13,806 bases of DNA. It comes from CAZUTK01 sp964623265 (GTDB lineage: Bacteria; Electryoneota; B3-LCP). The notes beneath the pieces were generated by a model that was given only the letters and a program-made list of their open reading frames with translations, did not search any database and was not told the origin of the DNA. Both the position numbers and the translations under genes were made by a program. Location: NCBI GenBank assembly GCA_964623265.1, contig CAZUTK010000069.1, positions 1 to 13,806 on the forward strand. The letters run 5' to 3'. Of the stretch, positions 1 through 7,300 are shown piece by piece. Every line of letters begins with the position of its first letter. The first letter of the stretch is position 1.

Positions 1-746
1 TAAATGCTGCAGAGATGCTTGGCGCGCCCTTCGACTCGCGCCTTGATGCCGAACTTCTTCAGCTCTTCTTCGATGGGGCGGATGGCTTCCGCAATATAGC
101 GGTCGCGCTCCTCTTTCTTCATCGCCACCATCGAAGCGATCTCCCGGTACGCTTCGTAATCCAGAACTTTGAAGGCGAGGTCTTCCAACTCGGACTTGAT
201 CTTGGCGATACCGAAACGATGCGCCAGCGGCGCATATACTTCCATCGTCTCGCGGGCGATCCGTTCCTGCGCCGGCGGCGGCAGATATTCGATGGTGCGC
301 ATATTGTGCAAGCGATCCGCGAACTTGATGAGAATCACCCGGATATCCCGGGACATAGAGAGCAGCATCTTGCGGAAGTTCGCCGCCTGCCGTTCCTCGA
401 TGCTCTCAAAGCGCAATTCGGAAATCTTCGTGACACCGTCCACCAAGAGCGCCAATTCTCTGCCGAATTCCCGCTCCACTTCTTCTATCGGGATTTCCGT
501 GTCTTCCACGACATCATGCAGCAATCCACCGGCGATCGCCAGCGCATCCAGCTTGAGATCCGCCAGAATCTTCGCCACTTCCACGCAGTGCACGAAGTAG
601 GGTTCTTTGGAGTACCGCTTCCTGCCCTTGTGAGCCTCATAGGCGTAGCGGAACGCCCGTTCGATCAGGTCTCGTCCTGCGTCATTCAGGTGTGGGGAAA
701 TTTTCGCGAAGATTTCGTTCAGATCTTCTATATATTCCTTTTCCAC
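1..746 (-). CDS. rsh: RelA/SpoT family (p)ppGpp hydrolase/synthetase, N-terminal part (gene runs off the left edge)
   Basis: This enzyme makes and degrades the alarmone (p)ppGpp in the cytoplasm. Only the first 248 residues are present: the whole HD hydrolase domain and the first residues of the synthetase domain (GRAKHLCSI, like GRPKHIYSI in relatives). Counting from the GTG at 746, hydrolase residues fall at R44, H53, H77, D78, E81, D82, D144 and N148. To my recollection this numbering matches the Streptococcus Rel enzyme, so hydrolysis should work; synthetase activity cannot be judged because that domain is cut off. The GTG at 746 has AGGTGA five bases upstream. In-frame alternatives are GTG at 755 and TTG at 761, which would use GGAG further upstream. 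It lies about 34 bases after dnaB and is probably the next gene of that operon. Family assignment is very secure; the exact start is less so. Confidence 0.95.
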   Translation of the reverse strand, partial: MEKEYIEDLNEIFAKISPHLNDAGRDLIERAFRYAYEAHKGRKRYSKEPYFVHCVEVAKILADLKLDALAIAGGLLHDVVEDTEIPIEEVEREFGRELALLVDGVTKISELRFESIEERQAANFRKMLLSMSRDIRVILIKFADRLHNMRTIEYLPPPAQERIARETMEVYAPLAHRFGIAKIKSELEDLAFKVLDYEAYREIASMVAMKKEERDRYIAEAIRPIEEELKKFGIKARVEGRAKHLCSI

Positions 747-780
747 CGCGGTCACCTGCAATCACCATCTCCGAAAAACA

Positions 781-2184
781 CTAAAACGGTGCCCCCGTGA
801 ACTGATCATCTGGAAGCTGGTGAATTTCGTCCATTTCCGTGAACTTGCCCGTCTCTAAATCAAAATGAAACTTGACCGTCCCCAAAGGTCCATTTCGCTG
901 CTTGGCAATGTTGATCTCGGTCAAGTGCTTGTCCACATCGTCCCGATAAACGCCCCCTCGAAAGATGAACAGCACCACGTCGGCGTCCTGTTCGATGGCG
1001 CCGGAATCCCGAAGATCGGAGAGAATCGGACGCTTGTCGCCGGGGCGCACTTCGACCGCCCGCGAAAGCTGCGACAGCACGAGGATGGGCACCTGCAGAT
1101 CCTTCGCCAAAGCCTTCAAATTGCGGCTGATATCCGCGATCTTCTGCTGCTGACTCTCGAATTTCCTCTCGCTCGATTCCATCAACCCTAAGTAGTCTAT
1201 GATGATCAGTCCGATGTCGAATTCCGTCCGCATATGCCGGGCTCGTGCGCGCAGTTCCATCACTGACAGCGCCGGCGTATCGTCAATATACAGCGGAGCT
1301 TCCGCCAGCTTACCGATCACCAGCGGCAGCTTCTGAAACTTCTTCTCCGGCAGCTTCCCCGTCCGAACCAGCTTGGAATTGACACCCGCCTCCGTGCAGA
1401 GCATCCGTAGAGCCAGCTGCGGCGCCGCCATTTCCAACGAAAAATATCCCACCGGTACCCGATAGGTGACCGCCGCATTCCGCGCAATGTTCAGACTGAA
1501 CGCCGTCTTCCCCATCGAGGGCCTGCCGGCGAGCACGATCATCTCCCCCTTCTGGAATCCGGACGTAAGCTGATCGAGAGATGTATATCCCGTGCGCACC
1601 CCGAAAATCCCCTCTTGATCCCCGCGGGCAATCTCCAGCTCTTCAAATGTATTGATCAACAGGGGCCCGATAGGGCGAAAACTCCGTGTCTTGCGAAATT
1701 GCATCAGATGAAAGATCTCATTTTCCACCTGATCCAAAAGACCATCCACATCGTCTATTTCCTGAAAGCACTGCTCGATCGCTCGCGTGCAGGAATGGAT
1801 GAGCTTGCGTTGCAGGGATTTACGCAGCACGATCCGGGCGTGATGCTCGACGTTGGCAGGACTGGCAACCTGACCGACTAATTCCGCCAGATAAGCCGCA
1901 CCGCCCACCTCTTCAAGCTGCTTGGAGGCGTTCAAGGCGTCGGTTAGCGTCACGATATCCACCGGATCGTTGCGCTTATACAGCTTGTGCATAACGAGAA
2001 AAATCTTCCGATGCGCATCCTTGAAGAAGCAGGTTTCATCGAGGATCTCGAAGGCTTTCGCAACCGCCGTCTGATCCAGCATCATCGCGCCCAGCACCAG
2101 CATTTCCACGTCTATCGCGTTGGGGGGGATGCGATCGTATGCGCTCGTCGCCTTTGTAGTCGTTACGCTCTTCTCTTCACTCAT
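781..2184 (-). CDS. dnaB: Replicative DNA helicase DnaB
   Basis: This hexameric ATP-driven helicase unwinds DNA at the replication fork and binds primase. The 467 residues match the usual family length, and no intein interrupts it. The N-terminal helical domain covers about residues 18-120. The RecA-like motor holds the Walker A motif GRPSMGKT (220-227), the catalytic glutamate in SLEM (E251), the Walker B run LIIIDYLGLM (D330), the motif SDLRDSGAIEQDAD (389-402) and the arginine finger region AKQRNGP (K428, R430). The ATG at 2184 lies inside the end of the uracil-DNA glycosylase gene, an 8-base overlap that suggests translational coupling; GGAG precedes it by about ten bases. Placement after a uracil-DNA glycosylase gene and before an alarmone enzyme gene is not the classic rplI-dnaB arrangement. 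Confidence 0.97.
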   Translation of the reverse strand: MSEEKSVTTTKATSAYDRIPPNAIDVEMLVLGAMMLDQTAVAKAFEILDETCFFKDAHRKIFLVMHKLYKRNDPVDIVTLTDALNASKQLEEVGGAAYLAELVGQVASPANVEHHARIVLRKSLQRKLIHSCTRAIEQCFQEIDDVDGLLDQVENEIFHLMQFRKTRSFRPIGPLLINTFEELEIARGDQEGIFGVRTGYTSLDQLTSGFQKGEMIVLAGRPSMGKTAFSLNIARNAAVTYRVPVGYFSLEMAAPQLALRMLCTEAGVNSKLVRTGKLPEKKFQKLPLVIGKLAEAPLYIDDTPALSVMELRARARHMRTEFDIGLIIIDYLGLMESSERKFESQQQKIADISRNLKALAKDLQVPILVLSQLSRAVEVRPGDKRPILSDLRDSGAIEQDADVVLFIFRGGVYRDDVDKHLTEINIAKQRNGPLGTVKFHFDLETGKFTEMDEIHQLPDDQFTGAPF

Positions 2185-2950
2185 CGTTCCGCTTCTCCTC
2201 GAGATCTCCGGATTCGATCATTCGCTTCAGAGTCTGGAAATCCCGATTCGCTTCCGGCATCAGATTCTGATTTCGAAGCAGCGCCGCGGGGTGATATGTG
2301 ACCCAAAGCGGTACACCGCGAACATAATGTATGCGCCCCCGCAACGACTTTAACGGCGCCGTCATCTTCAACAGCGCCTGCGCCGAAATTCTGCCCAACG
2401 CCACCAGCAGCTTCGGTTGAATCAATCGCAGCTGCTCGTATAGATAGGGTTCGCACATCGCAATTTCTTCCGGCAGAGGATCGCGATTGTTGGGCGGTCG
2501 GCATTTCACCATATTGCAGATGTACACGTCGCTGCGCCGCCAATCGATTTCCGCCAGCATCTGGTTCAACAGCGCTCCGGCGCGCCCCACGAACGGTTCG
2601 CCTTTGCGGTCTTCCTCCGCTCCCGGACCTTCTCCGATGAACACCACCTTCGCATCCGGCGCTCCGACGCCGAAGACGAACTTCGTCCGCCCCGATCCCA
2701 ATCCGCACCTGAGACATCCGCTGATGGCTCTCTCCATCTTCTCCAGCGATTCGTAAGGTCCATATTCGGGATAAGGATTCGCACTCGGGTGGGGCGCTCG
2801 GAACTCCGCTTTGGCTTCAGGTATTATGCGCCGTATGCGTATCGTGTGGAGATCTCTGGGTAAGAAAAGTTCGTCTTCAAAACAGGCGACAAACTGGAAG
2901 TATTCGCAAATCCGTCGAAGTAGAACTTGACGTGCAGATTCGTCGTACAT
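2177..2950 (-). CDS. Family 4 uracil-DNA glycosylase with 4Fe-4S cluster
   Basis: This base-excision repair enzyme removes uracil from DNA arising by cytosine deamination or dUTP incorporation. The 257 residues carry the iron-sulfur ligands expected of family 4: C79 and C82 in a CxxC, then C150 and C166. The active-site motif is GEGPGAEEDRKGEPFVGRAG (106-125). A substrate-binding asparagine lies in ICNMVKC, and the second catalytic motif is YHPAALLRN (219-227). About 70 residues precede the catalytic fold, including a short helical start (MYDESARQVLLRRICEYF) and a proline-rich linker, longer than in minimal archaeal enzymes. The ATG at 2950 has only a weak AAGAG upstream. The gene follows coaBC by 27 bases and overlaps dnaB by 8. 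The family is clear; the role of the N-terminal extension is unknown. Confidence 0.94.
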   Translation of the reverse strand: MYDESARQVLLRRICEYFQFVACFEDELFLPRDLHTIRIRRIIPEAKAEFRAPHPSANPYPEYGPYESLEKMERAISGCLRCGLGSGRTKFVFGVGAPDAKVVFIGEGPGAEEDRKGEPFVGRAGALLNQMLAEIDWRRSDVYICNMVKCRPPNNRDPLPEEIAMCEPYLYEQLRLIQPKLLVALGRISAQALLKMTAPLKSLRGRIHYVRGVPLWVTYHPAALLRNQNLMPEANRDFQTLKRMIESGDLEEKRNDE

Positions 2951-2977
2951 CGGGGCTGCTCTTGTGCGTGTGGAAAA

Positions 2978-4231
2978 TCAGCTTTGTGGGGTGGACGCGC
3001 CGCTCCTCGATTTCCCCCCAGCGCCTGAAGTCCAGAGCCTTTCGATGCGATCCAACAACATCGCCGCCGCCTCTTGCTTGGAAACGAGAGGAAAGGCTTC
3101 GCTTTTTCCGCCGATATCCAGAAGAGTCATCTGGATCTTCTCTTGCCCCATCCCCGCGCCGGCGTGCGGTTTGGGATGATTCAAGACGATCAAGTCCAGC
3201 TTCTTTGCGCGCAATTTCGCGAGAGCATTTTTTTCACCGTCATCGGTTTCCAGCGCGAATCCCACGTGGATTCGCCCCCCCTTGCGAATGCTCAACTCCT
3301 GGAGGATATCTGGAGCAGTTTCGAATTCGATGTTGAAGCTGCGGTGATCAGCGTTTTTCTTGATCTTGCTGGCAGCCGTCTTCCTTGCTCTAAAATCCCC
3401 CGGCGCCGCCGCCATGATGAGAATCCGACTCTCTCGCGCAGCCTTCTTCACCGCTTCCAGCATCTCCTGAACGCTTTCCACCCGCACCTCTGCCACTCCC
3501 GGAGGCGCTTCCAGATGAGTCGGACCGGTAATCAAACGAACGTTCGCCCCCCGCGCCCGGGCTTCTTGCGCAATCGCGAAACCCATCCGCCCGCTGGAGT
3601 AATTGCTGATGAAACGAACCGGATCCAATGCTTCCCGCGTGGGTCCCGCCGTGACCGTCACCGTGACGCCGCTCAGGCGACCCTTCGGCGGCAGCAGCTC
3701 GCAGATCCGATTCAAAATGCTCGTCGGTTCCGGCAACCGTCCTTTTCCAGGCTCTTCCAGCGGGTGAGCCATCAGGCCCTCTTCCGGTTCCAGAACTTGG
3801 ACGCCCCGGCGGATCAGCGTCTGCAAATTCGACTGCACGGCGGGGTGCTCGTACATCCGGGGATTCATCGCCGGACACACCAGCAAGGGCGCTTTCAACG
3901 CGAGTGCAGCGGTGCTGACCAAATCATCCGCCAGTCCGACGGCGAGCTTGCCGATGCAGTTCGCGGTGGCGGGCGCGATGACCATTAAATCCAGATTCCG
4001 AACCAGATCGAGATGTCCGCTCCCACGATATTCCGCCGCGAATAAATCCACCGCCACCTTCATGCCGGTGATCGCTTCGAAAGTCAGAGGCGCGATAAAC
4101 CGCTGCGCCGCCGCGGTCATGACAACCTGAACGGCGGCTCCGTTTTTCATCAGCAGGCGCGCGAGTTCGCAGGCCTTATACGCGGCGATCCCGCCCGTGA
4201 CCGCCAATAGAATCTTGCGGTCCCGCAGCAT
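2978..4231 (-). CDS. coaBC: Bifunctional CoaBC: phosphopantothenoylcysteine synthetase/decarboxylase
   Basis: This flavoprotein catalyses two coenzyme A steps: CTP-dependent joining of 4'-phosphopantothenate to cysteine (CoaB) and FMN-dependent decarboxylation (CoaC). The 417 residues show CoaC first: GGIAAYKACELARLL near the start, the active-site histidine in GHLDL (H73), the FMN-side motif APATAN (86-91) and PAMNPRMY (120-127). CoaB follows, with TAGPTRE (194-200), FISNYSSGRMG (208-218, N210), D279 and the lysine motif KIKK (289-292). The loop that normally carries the decarboxylase cysteine before GxGRM here reads GLMAHPLEEPGKGRL (152-166), with no cysteine and apparently two extra residues. 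The segment AAAPGDF replaces the usual AAAVADY. The start follows the rpoZ stop by two bases, with AAGAG just upstream. Identity is secure; decarboxylase chemistry may be altered. Confidence 0.95.
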   Translation of the reverse strand: MLRDRKILLAVTGGIAAYKACELARLLMKNGAAVQVVMTAAAQRFIAPLTFEAITGMKVAVDLFAAEYRGSGHLDLVRNLDLMVIAPATANCIGKLAVGLADDLVSTAALALKAPLLVCPAMNPRMYEHPAVQSNLQTLIRRGVQVLEPEEGLMAHPLEEPGKGRLPEPTSILNRICELLPPKGRLSGVTVTVTAGPTREALDPVRFISNYSSGRMGFAIAQEARARGANVRLITGPTHLEAPPGVAEVRVESVQEMLEAVKKAARESRILIMAAAPGDFRARKTAASKIKKNADHRSFNIEFETAPDILQELSIRKGGRIHVGFALETDDGEKNALAKLRAKKLDLIVLNHPKPHAGAGMGQEKIQMTLLDIGGKSEAFPLVSKQEAAAMLLDRIERLWTSGAGGKSRSGASTPQS

Positions 4232-4233
4232 TT

Positions 4234-4638
4234 TTACTCTTTTATCTCATACTTCACCTCGCCCCTCAGCAGTTCGTTCATCGCTAGAATGGTCGGCTTC
4301 TCGAATTTAGGCAGGCGAGGTTCGTCATCGTCGTCTTCGGCGGGCTTGCGGCGCGGCGCTTCATCCTCGGCGTCATCCGTCGTATCCTGAGGCTTTTTCG
4401 ATGCCAGGAAATGCTCGATGATTCGCGATTGCTTTTGTCCGATCTGCCGCGCCCGTTGAGCGATCACGATGATCGCTTCGTAGATATTGTCAATCTTATC
4501 CCGAAAATCCTCCGCCAGGATGTCGCGCTTGATCGGATCTTGCTTGCGATCCTGAAAGCGGATGGTCTCCGTCTGTTTCTCGAGTTCCCGATGCGTCTCT
4601 TCAGAGAGTGAACTGAGTAAATTCTCGTTCATGCTCAT
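4234..4638 (-). CDS. rpoZ: RNA polymerase omega subunit, extended form
   Basis: Omega binds the beta-prime subunit and helps assemble or stabilise RNA polymerase. The core signature is NIYEAIIVIAQRARQIG (51-67), matching the helix around RARQ in other omegas. The C-terminal motif KPTILAMNELLRGEV (114-128) matches the family's second conserved block. Compared with E. coli omega, the protein has about 36 extra residues at the N terminus and a highly acidic stretch (about 86-107, including DDDD) between the two blocks. The ATG at 4638 overlaps the gmk stop as ATGA and has AAGGAG about 11 bases upstream; a second ATG at 4632 has no better site. Neighbours gmk and coaBC are the expected operon partners in many bacteria. 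The short length and low complexity leave a little doubt, but context and both motifs agree. Confidence 0.9.
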   Translation of the reverse strand: MSMNENLLSSLSEETHRELEKQTETIRFQDRKQDPIKRDILAEDFRDKIDNIYEAIIVIAQRARQIGQKQSRIIEHFLASKKPQDTTDDAEDEAPRRKPAEDDDDEPRLPKFEKPTILAMNELLRGEVKYEIKE

Positions 4639-5225
4639 GGTACGTCTATCTCCTTTTTGTTCTTTCGTATGACCTCTTGAATGGCTCGTACAGTTTCATC
4701 CAGATCTCCATTGACGACCTGATAATCGAATTTCTTCCCCTCTTCGCACTCCCAGACGGCCCGGTTCATTCGAATCCGAATCCTCTCCTCGCTTTCTGTC
4801 CCGCGGTTCCGGAGTCGCTGCTCGAGCACTTCCATGGATGGCGGTTGCAGGAAGATCAGCAAAGTCTCCGGCCGCTTTTCCTTCAACTTCAGCGCCCCCT
4901 TGACGTCGAGGTCGAAGATCACATCCCTGCCGGCCTCGACCGCCTCTTCCGCCGGACGCCGGGGTGTCCCGTACCAGTCCCCGTAAACCTCCTCCCACTC
5001 CAGCAGATCGCCGCGCTCGCGCATCCGCTCAAATTGCAACCGATCAATAAACCGGTAGGATATCCCGTCTTTCTCTGTCGGCCGCGGCTTGCGCGTGGTG
5101 ACCGAAATGGAATAAACCAGACTCGAATCCCCCTTCAAAAGACGGTGAATGATGGTGGATTTCCCGCCACCCGAAGGGCTGGATAAAACGATGAACCTCC
5201 CCTTGTGGTTGCGATGCGGTTTCAT
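4635..5225 (-). CDS. gmk: Guanylate kinase
   Basis: This cytoplasmic enzyme phosphorylates GMP or dGMP to the diphosphate using ATP, feeding GTP and alarmone pools. The protein is 196 residues, near the family norm. The P-loop is SSPSGGGKST (15-24). The GMP-binding region includes SVTTRKPRPTEKDGISYRF (41-59) and YGTP (85-88), followed by DLDVKGA (105-111) and the lid-side arginines in RLRNRGTESEERIRIR. The open frame continues upstream to 5435, but that stretch is out-of-frame coding of yicC with no kinase features. The ATG at 5225 overlaps the yicC stop as ATGA, and the protein then begins nine residues before the first beta strand, as usual. No clear ribosome binding site precedes it, so translation is probably coupled to yicC. 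Confidence 0.97.
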   Translation of the reverse strand: MKPHRNHKGRFIVLSSPSGGGKSTIIHRLLKGDSSLVYSISVTTRKPRPTEKDGISYRFIDRLQFERMRERGDLLEWEEVYGDWYGTPRRPAEEAVEAGRDVIFDLDVKGALKLKEKRPETLLIFLQPPSMEVLEQRLRNRGTESEERIRIRMNRAVWECEEGKKFDYQVVNGDLDETVRAIQEVIRKNKKEIDVP

Positions 5226-6136
5226 TCCAGATTCTGGATCTGCTCGCGCATTTTCTCGAGCTCTTCCTTCACCTCCACCGCCAGATGGGTGATTTCCGCC
5301 AGAGCGGATTTCGAACAGACGGTGTTCACCTCCCGGTTCATCTCCTGGAGAAGAAACCCCAGCCTCTTTCCCGGCGGTTCGTCGCCGGCGATGGCGTCTC
5401 GGAAAAGCTGAAGGTGACTGCGCAGGCGCACGCATTCTTCCGTCACATCCAAACGATCCGCCAAAAACGCCGCTTCCATTTCCAGCCGCCCAGGATCCAG
5501 CGGTCCCTGCGCGATCAACTGCTCCAACCGCTCCTGCAGTTTCTGCATCTGCGCTTTGGGTTGTCCCAGGGAGAGTTCTTCGATCCCGCTCGTCAGGCTT
5601 TCGATCTTTTCCGCTCGCGTCAGCAGATCCTGCGCCAGAGCGAATCCTTCCGCACGGCGCATCTGCTTCAGATCCGAAAGCGCGGCATCCACTGCACGCA
5701 AGACGCTCTCTTTTTGCCCTTCGGCAATCTCCGGTGAAATCGAACGGACAAAATAATCGGAAAAATGAAGCAGATGATCCAGAGTGACCGCCTCCGTCTT
5801 CCCCAGATCTGCTTGCAAAGCCTCCAGCTTCGCCAGACAGGACTTAGCGGCTTCAGAATCTATTTCCAACCCGATATCATCGGCGGCATCGCGCTCCAAA
5901 CTGATCAGCACGCTGACTCGCCCCCGCATGATGCTCCCGCGGATGCGATCCCGAAGTTCGCCTTCCAGCCCGTTCAACTCCCGCGGCAATTTCATGCCGA
6001 TTTCGCAAAAACGGTTGTTGACCGTGCGCACTTCCACGACGAGACGCTGTCCGGGAAGCACCGCCTCATGACGGCCGAAGCCGGTCATGCTCGCGACACC
6101 GGCACCGATCGGATTCGATCTGGATGATGCTTTCAT
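5222..6136 (-). CDS. yicC: YicC family endoribonuclease
   Basis: YicC proteins are stress-associated endoribonucleases; the E. coli member acts in turnover of some small RNAs. The 304 residues begin with 16 extra residues before the typical family start MTGFGR (17-22). VEVRTVNNRF and a long helical region follow. The C-terminal DUF1732 block is clear: EECVRLRSHLQLFRDAI, then GKRLGFLLQEMNREVNT, then SKSALAEITHLAVEVKEELEKMREQ. The ATG at 6136 is the first start in the frame after an upstream stop, but it has no convincing ribosome binding site, so a start nearer residue 17 is possible. It overlaps gmk by four bases and lies 69 bases after the upstream barrel gene. The pairing with gmk is common in bacteria. 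Confidence 0.93.
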   Translation of the reverse strand: MKASSRSNPIGAGVASMTGFGRHEAVLPGQRLVVEVRTVNNRFCEIGMKLPRELNGLEGELRDRIRGSIMRGRVSVLISLERDAADDIGLEIDSEAAKSCLAKLEALQADLGKTEAVTLDHLLHFSDYFVRSISPEIAEGQKESVLRAVDAALSDLKQMRRAEGFALAQDLLTRAEKIESLTSGIEELSLGQPKAQMQKLQERLEQLIAQGPLDPGRLEMEAAFLADRLDVTEECVRLRSHLQLFRDAIAGDEPPGKRLGFLLQEMNREVNTVCSKSALAEITHLAVEVKEELEKMREQIQNLE

Positions 6137-6205
6137 ACCGAATATTGAAGAGAAATAAGGGGTTGACGATTGTTGTTTTCACCTTCATCCCGTGGCTCCC
6201 CACAC

Positions 6206-7228
6206 CTACGGGCGGTACCCCCACAACACGGAAATCCCCACGCGGTGCGTATCGCCCAGTTCCGGGTGCGCCAGGAAAGCATAATCTATATGGAAACTCC
6301 GAAAGAGCAGCCCGGCGCCGAACGTATAATTGCTCAAGAAACCTTCCTCCGCTTCGCGAGCCGGTTCCGCTCCTCCTCGCAGAGCCACTCCCGTCCCCGA
6401 TACGTTGATAAAATATTCCAAACCGAAATGAGCATCACCGGTGACGCCGCCGATCTGAATCTGATCCGCATCGCCGCGGTCGGTAAAACGAAAATCGAGA
6501 TCCGCCGCTAAAGTCAGCCTGGCAATGAGCGTGGGAATGTCCACGCTGTACATCCCCCCCAATTTCAGCGTGGGAGCGATCAGTTCCTTGTGACCCGTGC
6601 TCCAGATGACCGCCGTCGTCGTCACATCCTGCAATACCGCACCAAACGCCACTCCGCGCCAAGGCGTCATCCTCAGCCCCGCATCGAAGCCGAGTCCGTA
6701 GGCGCTTTCTCCCGCGATCCACTTTCCGATGATCTTCGCGGATGCGCCGTAGGCGAACATTTTTGAATGCGTTTTGCCATAACCGGCGAAGAGCGCCATC
6801 TCCGTATCGCTGGTTTGGTGGTCCACCAGAACCCGATTCTCGGCGCCCAACGGCAGGTTGGGGTTCTCCAGAGTCGTCACCGGAATATCATCCACGCCCA
6901 GACGGATTAATCCGAATCCCCAGCCCCCATCTTCACCGTGCGGATAGCCGTAATTGAGGTAGTCATACCCCACAATACCATCGAACTGCTCGGCGTGCAT
7001 CAGCGAAATTTCGCGCGCGGAAATAAACGCCAATCCCGCGGGATTCCAATAAGCGGCGGACGCCCCCGTGGCTTGAGCCGCATACGCGCCGCCCAGCGCC
7101 AGCGCTCTCGCATCCACCCCGATGCTCAAGAATTCGCCGGCATACTTGCCGTCCGACAGCCAGCTCCCCTGCGCAACATCCATGCAGAAAAACGCCGCCC
7201 CCAAAATTCCCCACAGCATCCGTCTCAT
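6206..7228 (-). CDS. PorV/PorQ-type outer-membrane beta-barrel protein
   Basis: This is a predicted outer-membrane barrel of 340 residues. A signal peptide is visible: basic MRR, a hydrophobic core and a probable cut at AQG-SW near residue 21. The mature start carries the family hallmark SIGVDARALALGGAYAA followed by GASAAYWNPAGLA (56-68), shared with PorV/PorQ (UPF0164-like, FadL-related) proteins. The rest alternates glycine and aromatic residues as in beta strands and ends in GISVLWGYRP. Such proteins are common in FCB-type bacteria. PorV works with type IX secretion, but no other type IX component is visible here, so a secretion role is not claimed. GAGG precedes the ATG by about eight bases, and a strong promoter lies just upstream. 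It may be the first gene of the yicC-gmk-rpoZ operon, since I see no strong terminator in the 69-base gap after it. Confidence 0.88.
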   Translation of the reverse strand: MRRMLWGILGAAFFCMDVAQGSWLSDGKYAGEFLSIGVDARALALGGAYAAQATGASAAYWNPAGLAFISAREISLMHAEQFDGIVGYDYLNYGYPHGEDGGWGFGLIRLGVDDIPVTTLENPNLPLGAENRVLVDHQTSDTEMALFAGYGKTHSKMFAYGASAKIIGKWIAGESAYGLGFDAGLRMTPWRGVAFGAVLQDVTTTAVIWSTGHKELIAPTLKLGGMYSVDIPTLIARLTLAADLDFRFTDRGDADQIQIGGVTGDAHFGLEYFINVSGTGVALRGGAEPAREAEEGFLSNYTFGAGLLFRSFHIDYAFLAHPELGDTHRVGISVLWGYRP

Positions 7229-7258
7229 GGCTCAAACCTCATTCTATCAGATCTATTC

Positions 7259-7287
7259 AATATAAACTGTATTTTGCATATTGTCAA
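7259..7287 (-). promoter_or_regulatory. Near-consensus sigma-70 type promoter of the PorV/PorQ-type gene
   Basis: Read on the minus strand, TTGACA (7287-7282) is followed by a 17-base spacer and TATATT (7264-7259). This is a perfect -35 and a five-of-six -10 at ideal spacing. Transcription would begin near 7252, giving a leader of roughly 24 bases before the ATG at 7228, with GAGG inside it. The surrounding stretch is AT-rich compared with the genes. Confidence 0.85.
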
Positions 7288-7300
7288 GGGATTTGTTGAC
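7283..7300. promoter_or_regulatory. Candidate operator dyad overlapping the -35 box
   Basis: An inverted repeat GTCAA-N8-TTGAC spans 7283-7300, and its left half lies inside the -35 hexamer. A repressor bound here would block RNA polymerase. The arms are only five bases long, so chance is a real possibility. No regulator gene is visible in the window. Confidence 0.35.

Noticed and set aside
15..800. Plus-strand open frame of 261 codons opposite the RelA/SpoT gene
   Set aside because: The minus strand encodes an intact HD hydrolase with all catalytic residues. The plus frame has no recognisable features and runs into dnaB.
3074..3988. Plus-strand open frame of 304 codons opposite coaBC
   Set aside because: It is antisense to clear CoaBC motifs, and its Arg- and His-rich composition shows no domain signal.
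5226..5435. 70-residue N-terminal extension of guanylate kinase
   Set aside because: It overlaps yicC out of frame, is Arg- and Gly-rich without family similarity, and the ATGA junction at 5225 gives the normal family start.
6206..7228. A type IX secretion locus, suggested by the PorV-like protein
   Set aside because: No other type IX component is in the window, and PorV/PorQ-type barrels are widespread without that system.
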